Source: an uncultured Methanobrevibacter sp. (GTDB lineage: Archaea > Methanobacteriota > Methanobacteria > Methanobacteriales > Methanobacteriaceae). Taken from it: a stretch of DNA of 55,878 nt. The stretch spans positions 1 to 55,878 of the forward strand of contig ONQL01000004.1 of the NCBI GenBank assembly GCA_900319985.1, given 5' to 3'. This document shows positions 1 to 8,807 of the stretch, piece by piece (position 1 is the first letter of the stretch; every line of letters starts with the position of its first letter). The translations under genes were made by a program, and so were the position numbers. The notes beneath the pieces were generated by a model. It was not told the origin of the DNA. It worked only from the letters and a program-made list of their open reading frames with translations, and searched no databases.

Positions 1-77
1 ATCTCTATAATAAAAGATTGTACTTCATAGTATATAAAATTAAATAAAAAATAAACAAAATAAAATTAAAAAAAATA

Positions 78-92
78 GTGACTTCGTGTCAC
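78..92 (-). terminator. Hairpin plus U-tract terminator
   Basis: A perfect 5-bp stem (GTGAC/GTCAC, 5-nt loop) is followed on the minus strand by an eight-T run (68-75) and more T-rich sequence. It lies just past the end of the minus-strand CPBP protease gene and looks like a backup terminator behind the hairpin at 117-135. Confidence 0.5.
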
Positions 93-116
93 ATCCTCAA
101 AAATTAAAAAAAAAGA

Positions 117-135
117 GATGTGGACAAAACACATC
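117..135 (-). terminator. Hairpin terminator abutting a stop codon
   Basis: A 6-bp stem (GATGTG/CACATC, 7-nt loop) overlaps the stop codon of the CPBP gene by one base. On the minus strand it is followed by a T-rich run at about 107-116. With the hairpin at 78-92 it makes a tandem terminator. Confidence 0.5.
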
Positions 136-833
136 TAAAATCCCAAAAGGATGATTGCGAACACGAATGCATCCGTAAGGAGATGGGAAATGTATGGAAC
201 GAAGAGATTCTTGGTTTTTGCATATCCATACATTTCAACAAGTGAACCCACACCTTGCACAAGCAATACTGATGCAATTGATGTTGTTGCAGGGTCATAG
301 TGGAGAAATGCAAAGAATACCAGAACCAGAATCATTGAAGCTATAAATGAAAGGTTTCTCCTACTGGTAAATTTGTAGAATACCCTCATGAAAAACATCA
401 GAGGAATGAATTTCAGAAGTTCCTCGCCCATCATTGAAAAGAGAAGTGAAATGAGGCTTATGATGTCTATATCCTGAAATGCTGATTCGCCTCCGGCAGG
501 CACCATCTGGAAAATTTCCAGGATAGAACCCATTGCAATGGAATAGACCATGTAAACGACAAACATCAGCACTGCAAGTATCAGCTCGTTTCTGGTCGGC
601 CTGTGAAACAGCAGATCATAGTCCCAGTTTGAAAAATACAAAAGAGGAATCAGAAGAGTGAAACAGAAGAATATGCTTCCCACAAGTTCGTTGTCGAAAA
701 TGACAGATCCAATAAATGAAATTGGTATCAAAAGCATCAGTACAAACCATGCTTTCTTGGATAATCTTGGGTTATTTCTATAATATGGAAAATCCCTGTC
801 TCCGTCAAAGGTTAAAAAGCTAATGAAAATCAC
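135..833 (-). CDS. CPBP family intramembrane metalloprotease
   Basis: Polytopic membrane protein of about 232 residues with the three signature motifs of CPBP (Abi/CAAX-like) glutamic-type proteases: paired glutamates at 137-138 (GEELLKF), a phenylalanine-rich FAFLH at 175-179, and HLLTD at 217-221. Archaeal members are mostly uncharacterised; prenyl-protein processing and membrane-peptide cleavage are the known roles of the family. The gene follows the flavin reductase gene without a gap and is probably co-transcribed with it. The start is odd: the in-frame GTG at 831-833 is itself part of an AGGTGAT ribosome-binding motif, and the codon at the usual 4-nt spacing (822-824) is ATT, so either GTG or ATT is the true start. 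Family assignment is good; substrate unknown. Confidence 0.8.
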   Translation of the reverse strand: MIFISFLTFDGDRDFPYYRNNPRLSKKAWFVLMLLIPISFIGSVIFDNELVGSIFFCFTLLIPLLYFSNWDYDLLFHRPTRNELILAVLMFVVYMVYSIAMGSILEIFQMVPAGGESAFQDIDIISLISLLFSMMGEELLKFIPLMFFMRVFYKFTSRRNLSFIASMILVLVFFAFLHYDPATTSIASVLLVQGVGSLVEMYGYAKTKNLFVPYISHLLTDAFVFAIILLGF

Positions 834-1409
834 CTACATGAATTTTTTCCCCGGTTTGAATGCATCCGAGATTTTTTCACCCATCCTGAAATAGGAATGT
901 GTAACGTCATCATAGGCCAGCGGGTCAAGCTTTTCGAAAATGATTCTACCATTTTCATCAACAACACTTTCATCGGCCTGAACGTTTACAATCTCTCCTG
1001 TAAGTTGAGTGTGTGAGCCCACCTCTGCAATATGCATTAATCTACATTCAACAGAAACCCTGAACTCTTCGATTATTGGAGCGTTAACAATTTCAGCACC
1101 CCTATAATTATATTTTACCTTTTCAAGCTTGTTTTGCCTATAGCCTGATTCGATACCGAAGTAATCGGTTTCATCCATATGCTCACAGCTTGGAAATCCA
1201 ACACAGAATTCCCTGGTTTTCAGTATGTCCGCCAGGGTTTTTCTCTTGAGCGTTGAATTGATTGCAATCATTATTGCCGGCGGATGATGTGAACACATTG
1301 TCGCAAAGGCCAGAGTGCAGCAGTCGGGATTTCCATCCTCATCGTATGCGCTTGCAACAACTGCAGGTGCCGGATACATCATGGTGCGCGGTTTTAAATT
1401 TATTTTCAT
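834..1409 (-). CDS. Flavin reductase-like FMN-binding protein
   Basis: A 191-residue protein of the flavin reductase-like domain family (flavoredoxin type), cytosolic, with no membrane segments. The N-terminal region reads like the family's FMN-binding part (YPAPAVVASAYDEDG, then CTLAFATMCSHHPPAIMIAI), and the length is typical. In methanogens these proteins bind FMN and take part in flavin or ferredoxin-linked redox steps; the partner is not evident here. The start is ATG at 1409, in a 37-nt divergent intergenic region shared with the PAP2-like gene. Its stop is directly followed by the CPBP gene, suggesting a two-gene operon without an obvious functional link. Confidence 0.85.
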   Translation of the reverse strand: MKINLKPRTMMYPAPAVVASAYDEDGNPDCCTLAFATMCSHHPPAIMIAINSTLKRKTLADILKTREFCVGFPSCEHMDETDYFGIESGYRQNKLEKVKYNYRGAEIVNAPIIEEFRVSVECRLMHIAEVGSHTQLTGEIVNVQADESVVDENGRIIFEKLDPLAYDDVTHSYFRMGEKISDAFKPGKKFM

Positions 1410-1411
1410 GA

Positions 1412-1446
1412 TAATTTATTTATTTGATTATAATATAAATAATTAT
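1412..1446. promoter_or_regulatory. Short divergent promoter region
   Basis: The 37-nt gap between the divergent flavin reductase and PAP2-like genes is nearly pure A+T with TATA-like stretches (TTATTTATT, ATAATATAAAT). It must hold both promoters or overlap with them. No operator repeat was seen. Confidence 0.35.
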
Positions 1447-2325
1447 ATGAACAGGCTAAAAATTGCAAAAAGGATTTCCGACTTTACAAATCCTCCGATA
1501 CTCTGCATTCCTTTATTTTTGATAATGTCAGTAGTTCTTTCATATGAAAACGGCATATTCAATATGTCCAAATTCATAGTTCTGGAGATGATTTCACTTG
1601 TCTTTTCATCAATATTTCCGATTCTCATCATTGTGGGCTGGGCTAAAAAGATTGGAACAGACAAGGACATTTCAAACAGGACCGACCGCTTTGTTCCTCT
1701 GATTGTGGGAATAATTTCATATTTCATTGGATTTCTGGTGTCCTACTTCGTGAACCTGAGCAATTTTTTGACAATACTTCTTTTGTGCTATGCGATAAAC
1801 ACAATGGTTGTTATGATTATTACATTCAAATGGAAAATAAGCGTCCATACCACAGGTTTGAGCGGTCCTGTAGGTGCTTTGATTTTGCTTTTGGGACCTT
1901 TCGGTGCGGTCTTTGGAATACTCTATCCAATACTTATCTGGTCAAGGGTCCTTTTGAAAAAGCATACCTTAGCACAGGCAATCGCCGGTGCGGTTCAGGG
2001 ATTCTTTTTAACAATATTCGAGATGTATCTCTTTGTTGAAGTGCTTAAACTGCCTCTGGAAAACATCATAACCCTTGAACTTGCCACAATGTTCATACTG
2101 GCCATCATTGTCACACCGATAATTCTCGGATTTTTAAGCTATGTTCCCCAAAGGAATGGCAAGTTAATCTTTTATGGATTGGAGATTGTATTATGCATAT
2201 TGTTTTTAGCATTTACTCCGATTGAGGTCTTCATAATATTCGCTTTGGTCAGTCTGACTTCAATACTGGTCAGCTACTTTGCAGGCTATGATTTTGTCTG
2301 GTATAGAGTTTTGAAACTTTCATAG
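1447..2325 (+). CDS. PAP2-like phosphatase superfamily membrane protein
   Basis: A 292-residue integral membrane protein with about eight hydrophobic segments. The order of polar motifs resembles the PAP2/type 2 phosphatidic acid phosphatase fold: an NRTDRF segment, a SVHTTGLSG segment in place of the usual SGH, and a late SR-x5-H (SRVLLKKHTLAQ). The motifs are degenerate, so activity is uncertain. Family members dephosphorylate lipid phosphates or polyprenyl pyrophosphates, which would suit the neighbouring glycosylation genes. The reading frame is open upstream to 1315, but the ATG at 1447 is preferred because it follows the intergenic AT-rich promoter and matches the first conserved residues. 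Its 3' end overlaps the convergent GT2 gene by 40 nt. Confidence 0.65.
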   Translation: MNRLKIAKRISDFTNPPILCIPLFLIMSVVLSYENGIFNMSKFIVLEMISLVFSSIFPILIIVGWAKKIGTDKDISNRTDRFVPLIVGIISYFIGFLVSYFVNLSNFLTILLLCYAINTMVVMIITFKWKISVHTTGLSGPVGALILLLGPFGAVFGILYPILIWSRVLLKKHTLAQAIAGAVQGFFLTIFEMYLFVEVLKLPLENIITLELATMFILAIIVTPIILGFLSYVPQRNGKLIFYGLEIVLCILFLAFTPIEVFIIFALVSLTSILVSYFAGYDFVWYRVLKLS

Positions 2326-3275
2326 TCCTCGGATTTCAGAATGTCTGAAAAGAACTTCCTTTTCACGGGACCCAAATTCTCAAGATAGTCATCATAATAT
2401 TGACTTGATTTAATTGATTCGTAGTCATTTTTAATCAATGAGTAAAGCTGTTTTCTATATTTTTCTTCAATGCCCATCAAAGCATATCGAGGACCATTTA
2501 TCTTAAAGGCAAGAAGGTCAAACTTATACATATCATACCAGTCATTTTCTATAAATATGTCCATCAGGATTTGGCCTGCAGGAACAGTGTCAAGGAATTT
2601 CAAATCCACAGACTCGGTGATGGATCCCTCATGTTTCCGGCGAACATAGAGATGCCTTTTGATAAGGGACACTCTTTCGGATTTGAGAAATGTATAAAAG
2701 AAAAAGGGCATGTCCTCAAAATAGATTCCTTCAGGAAAGCGTGCACTGATTTTGAGTAGGAATTCCCGGTCAAATATCTTTTGGCAGGCACTTACAGACA
2801 TGTCAAACAGGAAATCCCTGCATTCGTGGGGATTGAATACCCTGTTTTCAAAGGACTCGTCAAAATTATTCAGACTGAACCAGTCATTTTGGGAGTATTC
2901 GCCGTTGAAGTATTTGATTATCTGGAATATGCTGATGTCTGTGCTTTTGCTTTTGGCTTCATTGTAAGCAGTTTCCAGAGCATCACTGCAAAACCAGTCA
3001 TCCGCATCCAAAAACATCACATATTCTCCCGATGCGACTTCAAGTCCACTGTTTCTTGCCTGGCCGGGGCCCTGATTTGGCTGGCTGATAAGGATGATTC
3101 TTTCATCATCAAACGAATCTATGATCTCCCTGGTTGAGTCTGTCGAGCCGTCATCAACAATAATCAGTTCAAAATCTTTTAGGGATTGGTCCAGAACTGA
3201 TTCAATGGCCTTTGCGATGAACCTTTTCCCATTGAAAACCGGTAGAATTACTGAAATCTTTGTCATCATATCCAT
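2286..3275 (-). CDS. Glycosyltransferase family 2
   Basis: A soluble GT-A glycosyltransferase of about 329 residues. The N-terminus shows the GT2 hallmark ISVILPVFNG, then LIIVDDGSTDSTREI and the metal-binding FLDADDW. The remainder is a variable acceptor domain. The frame is open upstream to 3332, but that extension lies inside the preceding gene; three clustered ATGs at 3275, 3269 and 3266 are the plausible starts, the last overlapping the preceding stop as ATGA. It is the last gene of a three-gene surface glycosylation set (CgeB-like, GT2-methyltransferase fusion, GT2). Its last 40 nt overlap the convergent PAP2-like gene. The sugar donor cannot be predicted. Confidence 0.85.
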   Translation of the reverse strand: MDMMTKISVILPVFNGKRFIAKAIESVLDQSLKDFELIIVDDGSTDSTREIIDSFDDERIILISQPNQGPGQARNSGLEVASGEYVMFLDADDWFCSDALETAYNEAKSKSTDISIFQIIKYFNGEYSQNDWFSLNNFDESFENRVFNPHECRDFLFDMSVSACQKIFDREFLLKISARFPEGIYFEDMPFFFYTFLKSERVSLIKRHLYVRRKHEGSITESVDLKFLDTVPAGQILMDIFIENDWYDMYKFDLLAFKINGPRYALMGIEEKYRKQLYSLIKNDYESIKSSQYYDDYLENLGPVKRKFFSDILKSEDYESFKTLYQTKS

Positions 3276-5221
3276 GAAATGTATCTGAAATTCTCTGAGA
3301 AAACCGCATACTGGTGCTTTATGCCCTTGCATGTATAGTCGTAAAACTCAATGTCATTTTCATTAAGAAGTTCCTTTACGCGCTTGAATGTTCTCTTTTC
3401 GCCTTTTCTGTTAAAATCATCAATCATGATAATGAACTCTTCTGAGATGTTGTCCGGAATCAGCTGCCATATGTTTGTTCGTGAATAGTCAAGCAAATGC
3501 CTTCCGTTGTCATCTTCAAAGAAACCCTGAGGCCCATCAATGACAATCAAATCGAATTTTTCATCACCGACGACATCCAAAACATCCTTGAAGCGAATGG
3601 ACTTGGTATTGTAATATTCAAACTCTTCCAGTTCCATATGGCTGATGGATATGTTGTCGGTAACGTTTAGATTTTCGCTGAACACGTCAATCCAGACAGG
3701 GTCTCCCTCAAGAATTGTTAGCTTAACGTCGTCAAAATGGTTGGCATATTGTGTAGTGAGCTTTGAAGTCTGACCCAGACCCATTTCCAGAATGTTTTTT
3801 GGCTGGGCATCATTCAATATTCTGTATAATGAATACATCAGCGAATAATTGGCAGCACTGTTTATCAGTGAGAAGTCCTTTCTTTTAAGCCATTGGGATT
3901 CTCTTATGGTATCGTTGAACACAAAAGCATACCTAAGTTCGCTGTTTATATCCACGCTTTTGTTTAATTTTGACAGCTCCCTCTTTTGGTTTTTGATGAT
4001 TTCGGAAGTTTTGTTCGCTTTGTTTTTCAGTGTCTTTACTTGTGACTGATAGCTTTTGACCTTCTTTTTCAATGACTCGATTTCCTTGTCTTTTCTATTC
4101 ATGCTGGCTTTGTAGCTGTCATGGAAATTCTTATAGTATGTAAAACTGTTGCTTCGGCTCAGGAATTTTTCGGAAAATGACTTTTTTGAAGTATTGTCCT
4201 TTTCTTCTGAAACCTTGACTTCTTCGGCTTTTTTAGGTTTTTCCTTTTTGACCTGAGGGGTGTGACTTTTAAATTTATGGATTTCTGTAGCCATATATAC
4301 TGTATTTTCCAGCAGATTTGAAAGGGGATTTTCATGATATTCGTATTTCATGTCAATATCCTTGCAGAATGCGATGTTCATCGGCTGCTTGAATAATTTG
4401 ATTTCAACATCCCTGTCAAAGTCTTCACGTCCACGGTTATGCCTCAGGTCATACTGTGTTGCATAGTCAGTGACATCCTCCATGTCAAGTGTGCCTCTTT
4501 GCTTGATTTTGTTGTACATGATTGTGTAATGGTAACTTATCCTATTGGGGTCCACATTCTTTCGGGCAAGGCTGTTTGGATAGTTAGTCAGGACCTTGGA
4601 CATTGTTTGCTTGATACTTCGCAATGGAAAATGTGCAATACAGAGGTCATTGTCTTCAATATTGGACACATTATGCTTTTTTAACTTATCCATTTTCAGA
4701 TAATGATTTCCAATGGTCAGTCTTGCACCGTAATCCTCAACCAATTGTCTTGTGATGATGATTTTGCCCTGTATTTCCAAGGAGGGGTCTCGAAGATATT
4801 GGATTCTGGAGGGAACAAAGAGGTCAGTTTCATCATCATGTTCTGTAGGCACGTAACTTACCCGGTTTACGGTGAAATATGTATCCTTTGGAATCTTTTC
4901 AACGTATCTTCTTGGATTTCCTTCATCGCATGTTAGGAATTCATCGGCATCCAGAGGACATATGATATCCGCTTGGAATTCATTTATTGCCTTGTCCAGC
5001 AAAAAGTTATATTTTATAGCCGGTTCGAAGTACTTGTCCTTGTCCAAAATTACTTTAATGGGCAATCCTTCGTTGATCAATTCATTTAAAATGTAACTTG
5101 TGTCATCTGTACTTCCATTATCCAATATGATCATCAGGTCAAAAATGTTTTGATGATATCTGACAAATGACTCAATTATGTCCGCTTCATTTTTAATTGT
5201 TGTAATTGAAACAATTTTCAT
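3266..5221 (-). CDS. Glycosyltransferase-coiled coil-methyltransferase fusion
   Basis: A 651-residue three-part protein. Residues 1 to about 290 form a GT2/GT92-like glycosyltransferase (ITTIKNEADIIESF start, DNGSTDDT, DADEF metal site at 91-95). Residues about 310-440 are lysine/glutamate-rich and mostly coiled coil. Residues about 450-651 form a class I SAM-dependent methyltransferase-like domain with a glycine motif (ILEMGLGQTSKL from about 477) and a post-strand acidic motif (FDLIVIDGPQGF). The ATG at 5221 is chosen because a strong GGAGGATT sits 8 nt upstream; an upstream in-frame TTG is less likely. It probably adds a sugar and methylates the product or a chain end. Co-directional with the CgeB-like and GT2 genes. 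Confidence 0.8.
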   Translation of the reverse strand: MKIVSITTIKNEADIIESFVRYHQNIFDLMIILDNGSTDDTSYILNELINEGLPIKVILDKDKYFEPAIKYNFLLDKAINEFQADIICPLDADEFLTCDEGNPRRYVEKIPKDTYFTVNRVSYVPTEHDDETDLFVPSRIQYLRDPSLEIQGKIIITRQLVEDYGARLTIGNHYLKMDKLKKHNVSNIEDNDLCIAHFPLRSIKQTMSKVLTNYPNSLARKNVDPNRISYHYTIMYNKIKQRGTLDMEDVTDYATQYDLRHNRGREDFDRDVEIKLFKQPMNIAFCKDIDMKYEYHENPLSNLLENTVYMATEIHKFKSHTPQVKKEKPKKAEEVKVSEEKDNTSKKSFSEKFLSRSNSFTYYKNFHDSYKASMNRKDKEIESLKKKVKSYQSQVKTLKNKANKTSEIIKNQKRELSKLNKSVDINSELRYAFVFNDTIRESQWLKRKDFSLINSAANYSLMYSLYRILNDAQPKNILEMGLGQTSKLTTQYANHFDDVKLTILEGDPVWIDVFSENLNVTDNISISHMELEEFEYYNTKSIRFKDVLDVVGDEKFDLIVIDGPQGFFEDDNGRHLLDYSRTNIWQLIPDNISEEFIIMIDDFNRKGEKRTFKRVKELLNENDIEFYDYTCKGIKHQYAVFSENFRYISWI

Positions 5222-5235
5222 AAATAACAATCCTC

Positions 5236-6377
5236 CTATTCTATTTTAAGCTCTCTCAGTGAATCCACAATAATTTTAACTCTCTCATCAAATGTATGTT
5301 TACTCAAAACCAATTCTCTTCCTTTTTCACCCATAACTCTACGTTTATCCTCATTTTTTAAATAGAATTCAATTTTTTCCTCAAGGTCCTTAGTATCCTC
5401 ATATCTTACAACATTTCCTCCAAATAGTGATTCAACCGAAGCCAGATTATCGCAAATGATGAAAGCGCCACATGCAAGTGCATCAAACATCCTGACTGAT
5501 GGGAAATCCAGTTTCTCCATGTTTCCTCCATGCACATTTAAAAATATCTTGCATGAGGAATAATGCCTGTACAGATTGTCACTGTCTATGTGCTGTGCTT
5601 TGATATATTTTTCATCGATGAATTTTTCCCAGTTTGAACCGTATACTGCAGGGCTGTTCCCGTTTTTGATTATGTCTTTTATGATTTCTGTAAAATCGGA
5701 TCTGGAATTTGAGATGAATAGCAAATCATCATAGCATCGGTAATCTTCATATCTATAGAACATGTCCGGATTTGTGCATGGCAATAACGGCAGAACTGTC
5801 GTATCTATTTTGTCATTTATCCTTTTTGAATGGGACTGTGATGCAATAAATACTATGTCAAACTTCTCAAGTTCCTCATCGCAAACTTTGGTTGGATGGG
5901 TTATATTCCACATTACGTTAATTTCATCCAAATCGGGTTCATATTCATACGCTCCCCTTAAAACGATTGAAATGTCTGTTTCCACATCACAGTACCAGTT
6001 TTCCCGTTCATGAAGCAGCACGTTAAAGCCGATTTTTTCCAATGCATCCTTCAGGTTTAAGGCAAACAAATATTCTTCCTCATTATGCTGCTCTGTAGAA
6101 ATCGGAGTCTTGATGGCAATGACCAAATCGTCGAACTGACCCTTTTTGAGTTTATTTAGAATTGGAGGTTTTGTTATCTTTCCCTTTTCTTTTTGATACT
6201 TATTTTTCTTATCTATAAAAAGTTTTTTTTCCTTTTTATTTGAATCTAATTTTTTTGGAGATTTAAACTTTTTTTATAGAACTTTAAGGCATTCGTTCTT
6301 TCCTTTTTATATGCTTTGAAAAGGGTTTCATAATTCTTGTCGTCAGATTTCTTTAAAGTTTCATTGTTCGAAGACAT
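5236..6377 (-). CDS. CgeB-like glycosyltransferase, frameshifted near its 5' end
   Basis: The main open frame (5236-6273) encodes a GT-B type transferase resembling the CgeB/DUF3880 group, with a C-terminal donor-side domain (FLNVHGG, PSVRMFDALACGAF, then a glycogen-synthase-like tail ending in HTFDERVKII). That frame has no ATG at its start; the first usable codon is TTG at 6126, although lysine-rich coding sequence continues upstream to 6273. A second frame begins at ATG 6377 (MSSNETLKKSDD) and runs into a seven-A run (6269-6275 on the plus strand). Adding one A, or a -1 slip there, joins the two into a continuous protein of about 380 residues. A sequencing indel is likeliest; a slippage site is possible. 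Confidence 0.75.
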
Positions 6378-6548
6378 TATTCCAAATCCGTTAAAGTATA
6401 TCTATTAATCTTTTTTCTTTTTGTAAATATTTAAATATATATGAACATCATAAAAAGAAGGTTTAGGACGGCCAACTCACTGACAGAAATTTGCTCATTA
6501 AAGTGTATCTCTTGGAATCATCCATTAATATACATATCAATGTCATTA

Positions 6549-6568
6549 GAAAAAAAAGAAAAAAAATA
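6549..6568 (-). terminator. U-tract terminator
   Basis: Two runs of eight As (plus strand) separated by one G just past the stop of the secreted protein give U-rich RNA on the minus strand, the usual archaeal termination signal. No stable hairpin is apparent. Confidence 0.4.
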
Positions 6569-6577
6569 AGATGAAGA

Positions 6578-7771
6578 TTATCTTATTCTGTTGTAAACAA
6601 ATGCTCCAATTGTAATGATTACGAATGCAGTTATTATAATTGCTGCACTTTCTATAACATAAATCAAGAAACTACCAAGTGCTGCCAATAATGCTAAAAG
6701 CGCTTCAATTAAGGCTAAAAGTTGATAGAGTAATTCTAAAAGGAACATTATTAAGTTGTACAGCCATTGTAAAAGTGCCATTATGAATGCGATAATTGCA
6801 TTGATGAGCTGTATAATGAAATTTATTATCGCCTGAATCAGGTCTAAAATCTGTTGGATGAGATTCATTAGAATAGCTAATAATTTAAAAAGCCCATCAA
6901 GCTCATTCCATAACGATTCAAGCATCTTTAAAAGTATATCAAAGGCATCCATAAAAGACTGAAGGTCCATCAAAAAGTTTTCAAACAGATCTCCCAGCAT
7001 TTCCAAAGTACCTGCAAGCATTAGAAAGGCATTCATTAATGTGCCGATAATAGGTTTCCACGCATCAAAGAGTGCATTGGCAAGGGAAGCCAAATAATCA
7101 AATAATCCTTTCAGGAGTGTAGCATTTGTTTGATTGTCGAATAGCTGAGTTAAATTTGTGATGTTGGTTGTATTGGTAATGTTTGTTGCATTTGTTACAT
7201 TGGTTAGATTATTGGTTTGATTTATGTCTTGCTGATTAATGTTTCTAAATGATACTTGATATGCAAAATAATCTGATACATTACCTGATACTGATTGTAA
7301 AACTTCAAAATCAAAAACAGCTTCAGTATCGTCGTCTATTTTAACAACATTCTGGTTGCCTGATGCTGCAGACGAGTCATTGGTATTATCTTTAGAATTT
7401 TTGTCGTATTTATCGAATATTTTTTGTTTTAGTGCATTTGAATCGCCCACCTGTGAAGCAGATGCACGTTTGAATTCATCTCCTGATTTTGCAGAAGGTT
7501 TTGAATGGTCAATCTTAATTCCTCTATACCCGTCGCTAAAGGGAATGTCATTTCCACTTCCCAGAGCTAAAATATAGTTCTTTTTGGATTTATCATTCGT
7601 TTTATTTGTTTTCTTGTTCTTGTCTGTTTTTTTATCGACTTTATCTTTATCGACAGATTTGTCATGATTTGTATTGTTGTTATCATGAATTGCACTGTCC
7701 GCTACGACAATACTTAACAAACAAAAGGAAATTAATATAATAAGAATTAATGAAAATATTTTTTTGTTCAT
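6578..7771 (-). CDS. Secreted sequon-rich protein with long amphipathic tail
   Basis: A 397-residue protein with no family I recognise. Residues 1-25 form a signal peptide. A low-complexity Asn/Lys/Asp/Thr segment follows (about 28-70), then a moderately conserved-looking region, then a run of N-x-T sequons around 185-215. Residues about 220-375 are a long leucine/isoleucine-rich, nearly uncharged stretch of predicted amphipathic helices, and the C-terminus (about 370-393) is a transmembrane helix ending NRIR. It would be an exported, heavily N-glycosylated, membrane-anchored protein. The start ATG has AAGGAGC upstream. It is followed by a T-rich terminator and lies alone between glycosylation genes and a divergent DUF4013 gene. 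Confidence 0.75.
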   Translation of the reverse strand: MNKKIFSLILIILISFCLLSIVVADSAIHDNNNTNHDKSVDKDKVDKKTDKNKKTNKTNDKSKKNYILALGSGNDIPFSDGYRGIKIDHSKPSAKSGDEFKRASASQVGDSNALKQKIFDKYDKNSKDNTNDSSAASGNQNVVKIDDDTEAVFDFEVLQSVSGNVSDYFAYQVSFRNINQQDINQTNNLTNVTNATNITNTTNITNLTQLFDNQTNATLLKGLFDYLASLANALFDAWKPIIGTLMNAFLMLAGTLEMLGDLFENFLMDLQSFMDAFDILLKMLESLWNELDGLFKLLAILMNLIQQILDLIQAIINFIIQLINAIIAFIMALLQWLYNLIMFLLELLYQLLALIEALLALLAALGSFLIYVIESAAIIITAFVIITIGAFVYNRIR

Positions 7772-7940
7772 ATTATGCTCCTTATCAATATATTTATATT
7801 ATTCACATATATTAATATTATGCAAATATAAGATAGGAAAAACCCCTATGCATTATTAATCCGAACAGAATATACTTTAAATTTTAAATACTATTATCTA
7901 AAAATATATATCTATCAAGCAGTTAAGTTATGTGATAAAT

Positions 7941-8744
7941 ATGAATTTACGTGAAATTATAATGGACGCTATTAAATATCCTATTAGCGATACTCGAAAA
8001 TTTTTAATATTCTGTGTTTTAGTTATTCTGATGAGTTTGTCAACTATTCTTCCGTCATATGGTCTTAAGGATGCCACTGCATCCATCATTTTAAGCCTTG
8101 TTTCTTTAATCGTTGCAATTGTAGTTATAGGATACTCAGTTGAGGTCATTAAAGGTGGAACTGAAGGTGATGATACACTTCCTGATTTTGATTATGTAAA
8201 ACAATTTGTCATAGGTATTAAAGCATTGATTTTAGATATAATTTATTTCATCATACCTGCAATCATTGTCATAATTGTCGCTTCTGCAACCGGACTGTTT
8301 TCCTCACTCACTAAAATCGTATATATCAGCATCGATGCAATATCTAAGGATGCAAACAATATGACCACAATAATGGCTGCGATTCCAAAATCAACAATGA
8401 ACACATTCACCAATGCGTTAACTGTTACTATAGTTGTTGCAATTATCCTATTTATCATATTTTCATTGATGTCATTTACAGGACTGGTAAGATTTGCAAA
8501 AACCGGAAGCGGAACCGAAGGTCTGAGATTCAGACAAATAATAAGGGACATGAGAAACATAGGCTTTGTAAAGATTATAGTCACCTTGATTGTAATTTAT
8601 ATAATAGCATTTCTTTTGTCACTTGTCATCGGACTGATAGGATTGATTCCATATGTTGGTGTTTTCATAGGCATTTTTGTCGGAGTGCCTTTTATACTGT
8701 TGTTTTTATACAGAGCTATCGGTTTATTGTATGCTGATGCATAA
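7941..8744 (+). CDS. DUF4013 domain membrane protein
   Basis: A 267-residue integral membrane protein with about six hydrophobic segments, matching the DUF4013 family common in Methanobacteriales in length and pattern (an early IKYPISDTRKF segment, a central glycine-rich FVIGIKAL helix, and a C-terminal PYVGVFIGIFVGVPF segment). Function unknown; a membrane-organising or transport-accessory role is a guess. The frame can be opened at GTG 7932, but that codon is part of the GTGAT ribosome-binding motif, so ATG 7941 is chosen. It stands alone, divergent from the secreted protein gene, and is followed by a T-rich terminator. Confidence 0.8.
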   Translation: MNLREIIMDAIKYPISDTRKFLIFCVLVILMSLSTILPSYGLKDATASIILSLVSLIVAIVVIGYSVEVIKGGTEGDDTLPDFDYVKQFVIGIKALILDIIYFIIPAIIVIIVASATGLFSSLTKIVYISIDAISKDANNMTTIMAAIPKSTMNTFTNALTVTIVVAIILFIIFSLMSFTGLVRFAKTGSGTEGLRFRQIIRDMRNIGFVKIIVTLIVIYIIAFLLSLVIGLIGLIPYVGVFIGIFVGVPFILLFLYRAIGLLYADA

Positions 8745-8753
8745 CATTAAACC

Positions 8754-8780
8754 ATTTTTTTAAATTTTTCTTTTTTTAAA
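8754..8780 (+). terminator. U-tract terminator
   Basis: Three T runs (7, 5 and 7 Ts) start within 15 nt of the DUF4013 stop codon, a typical archaeal poly-U termination region. Confidence 0.45.
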
Positions 8781-8807
8781 ATCGTTTTGATCTCTTTTTT
8801 TAAAATA

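Noticed and set aside
104..313. Short open frame opposite the CPBP gene
   Set aside because: It is an antisense shadow with low-complexity sequence and no ribosome-binding site.
2571..3288. Several plus-strand frames opposite the GT2 gene
   Set aside because: They mirror the codon pattern of a strong GT2 coding sequence and have no start signals.
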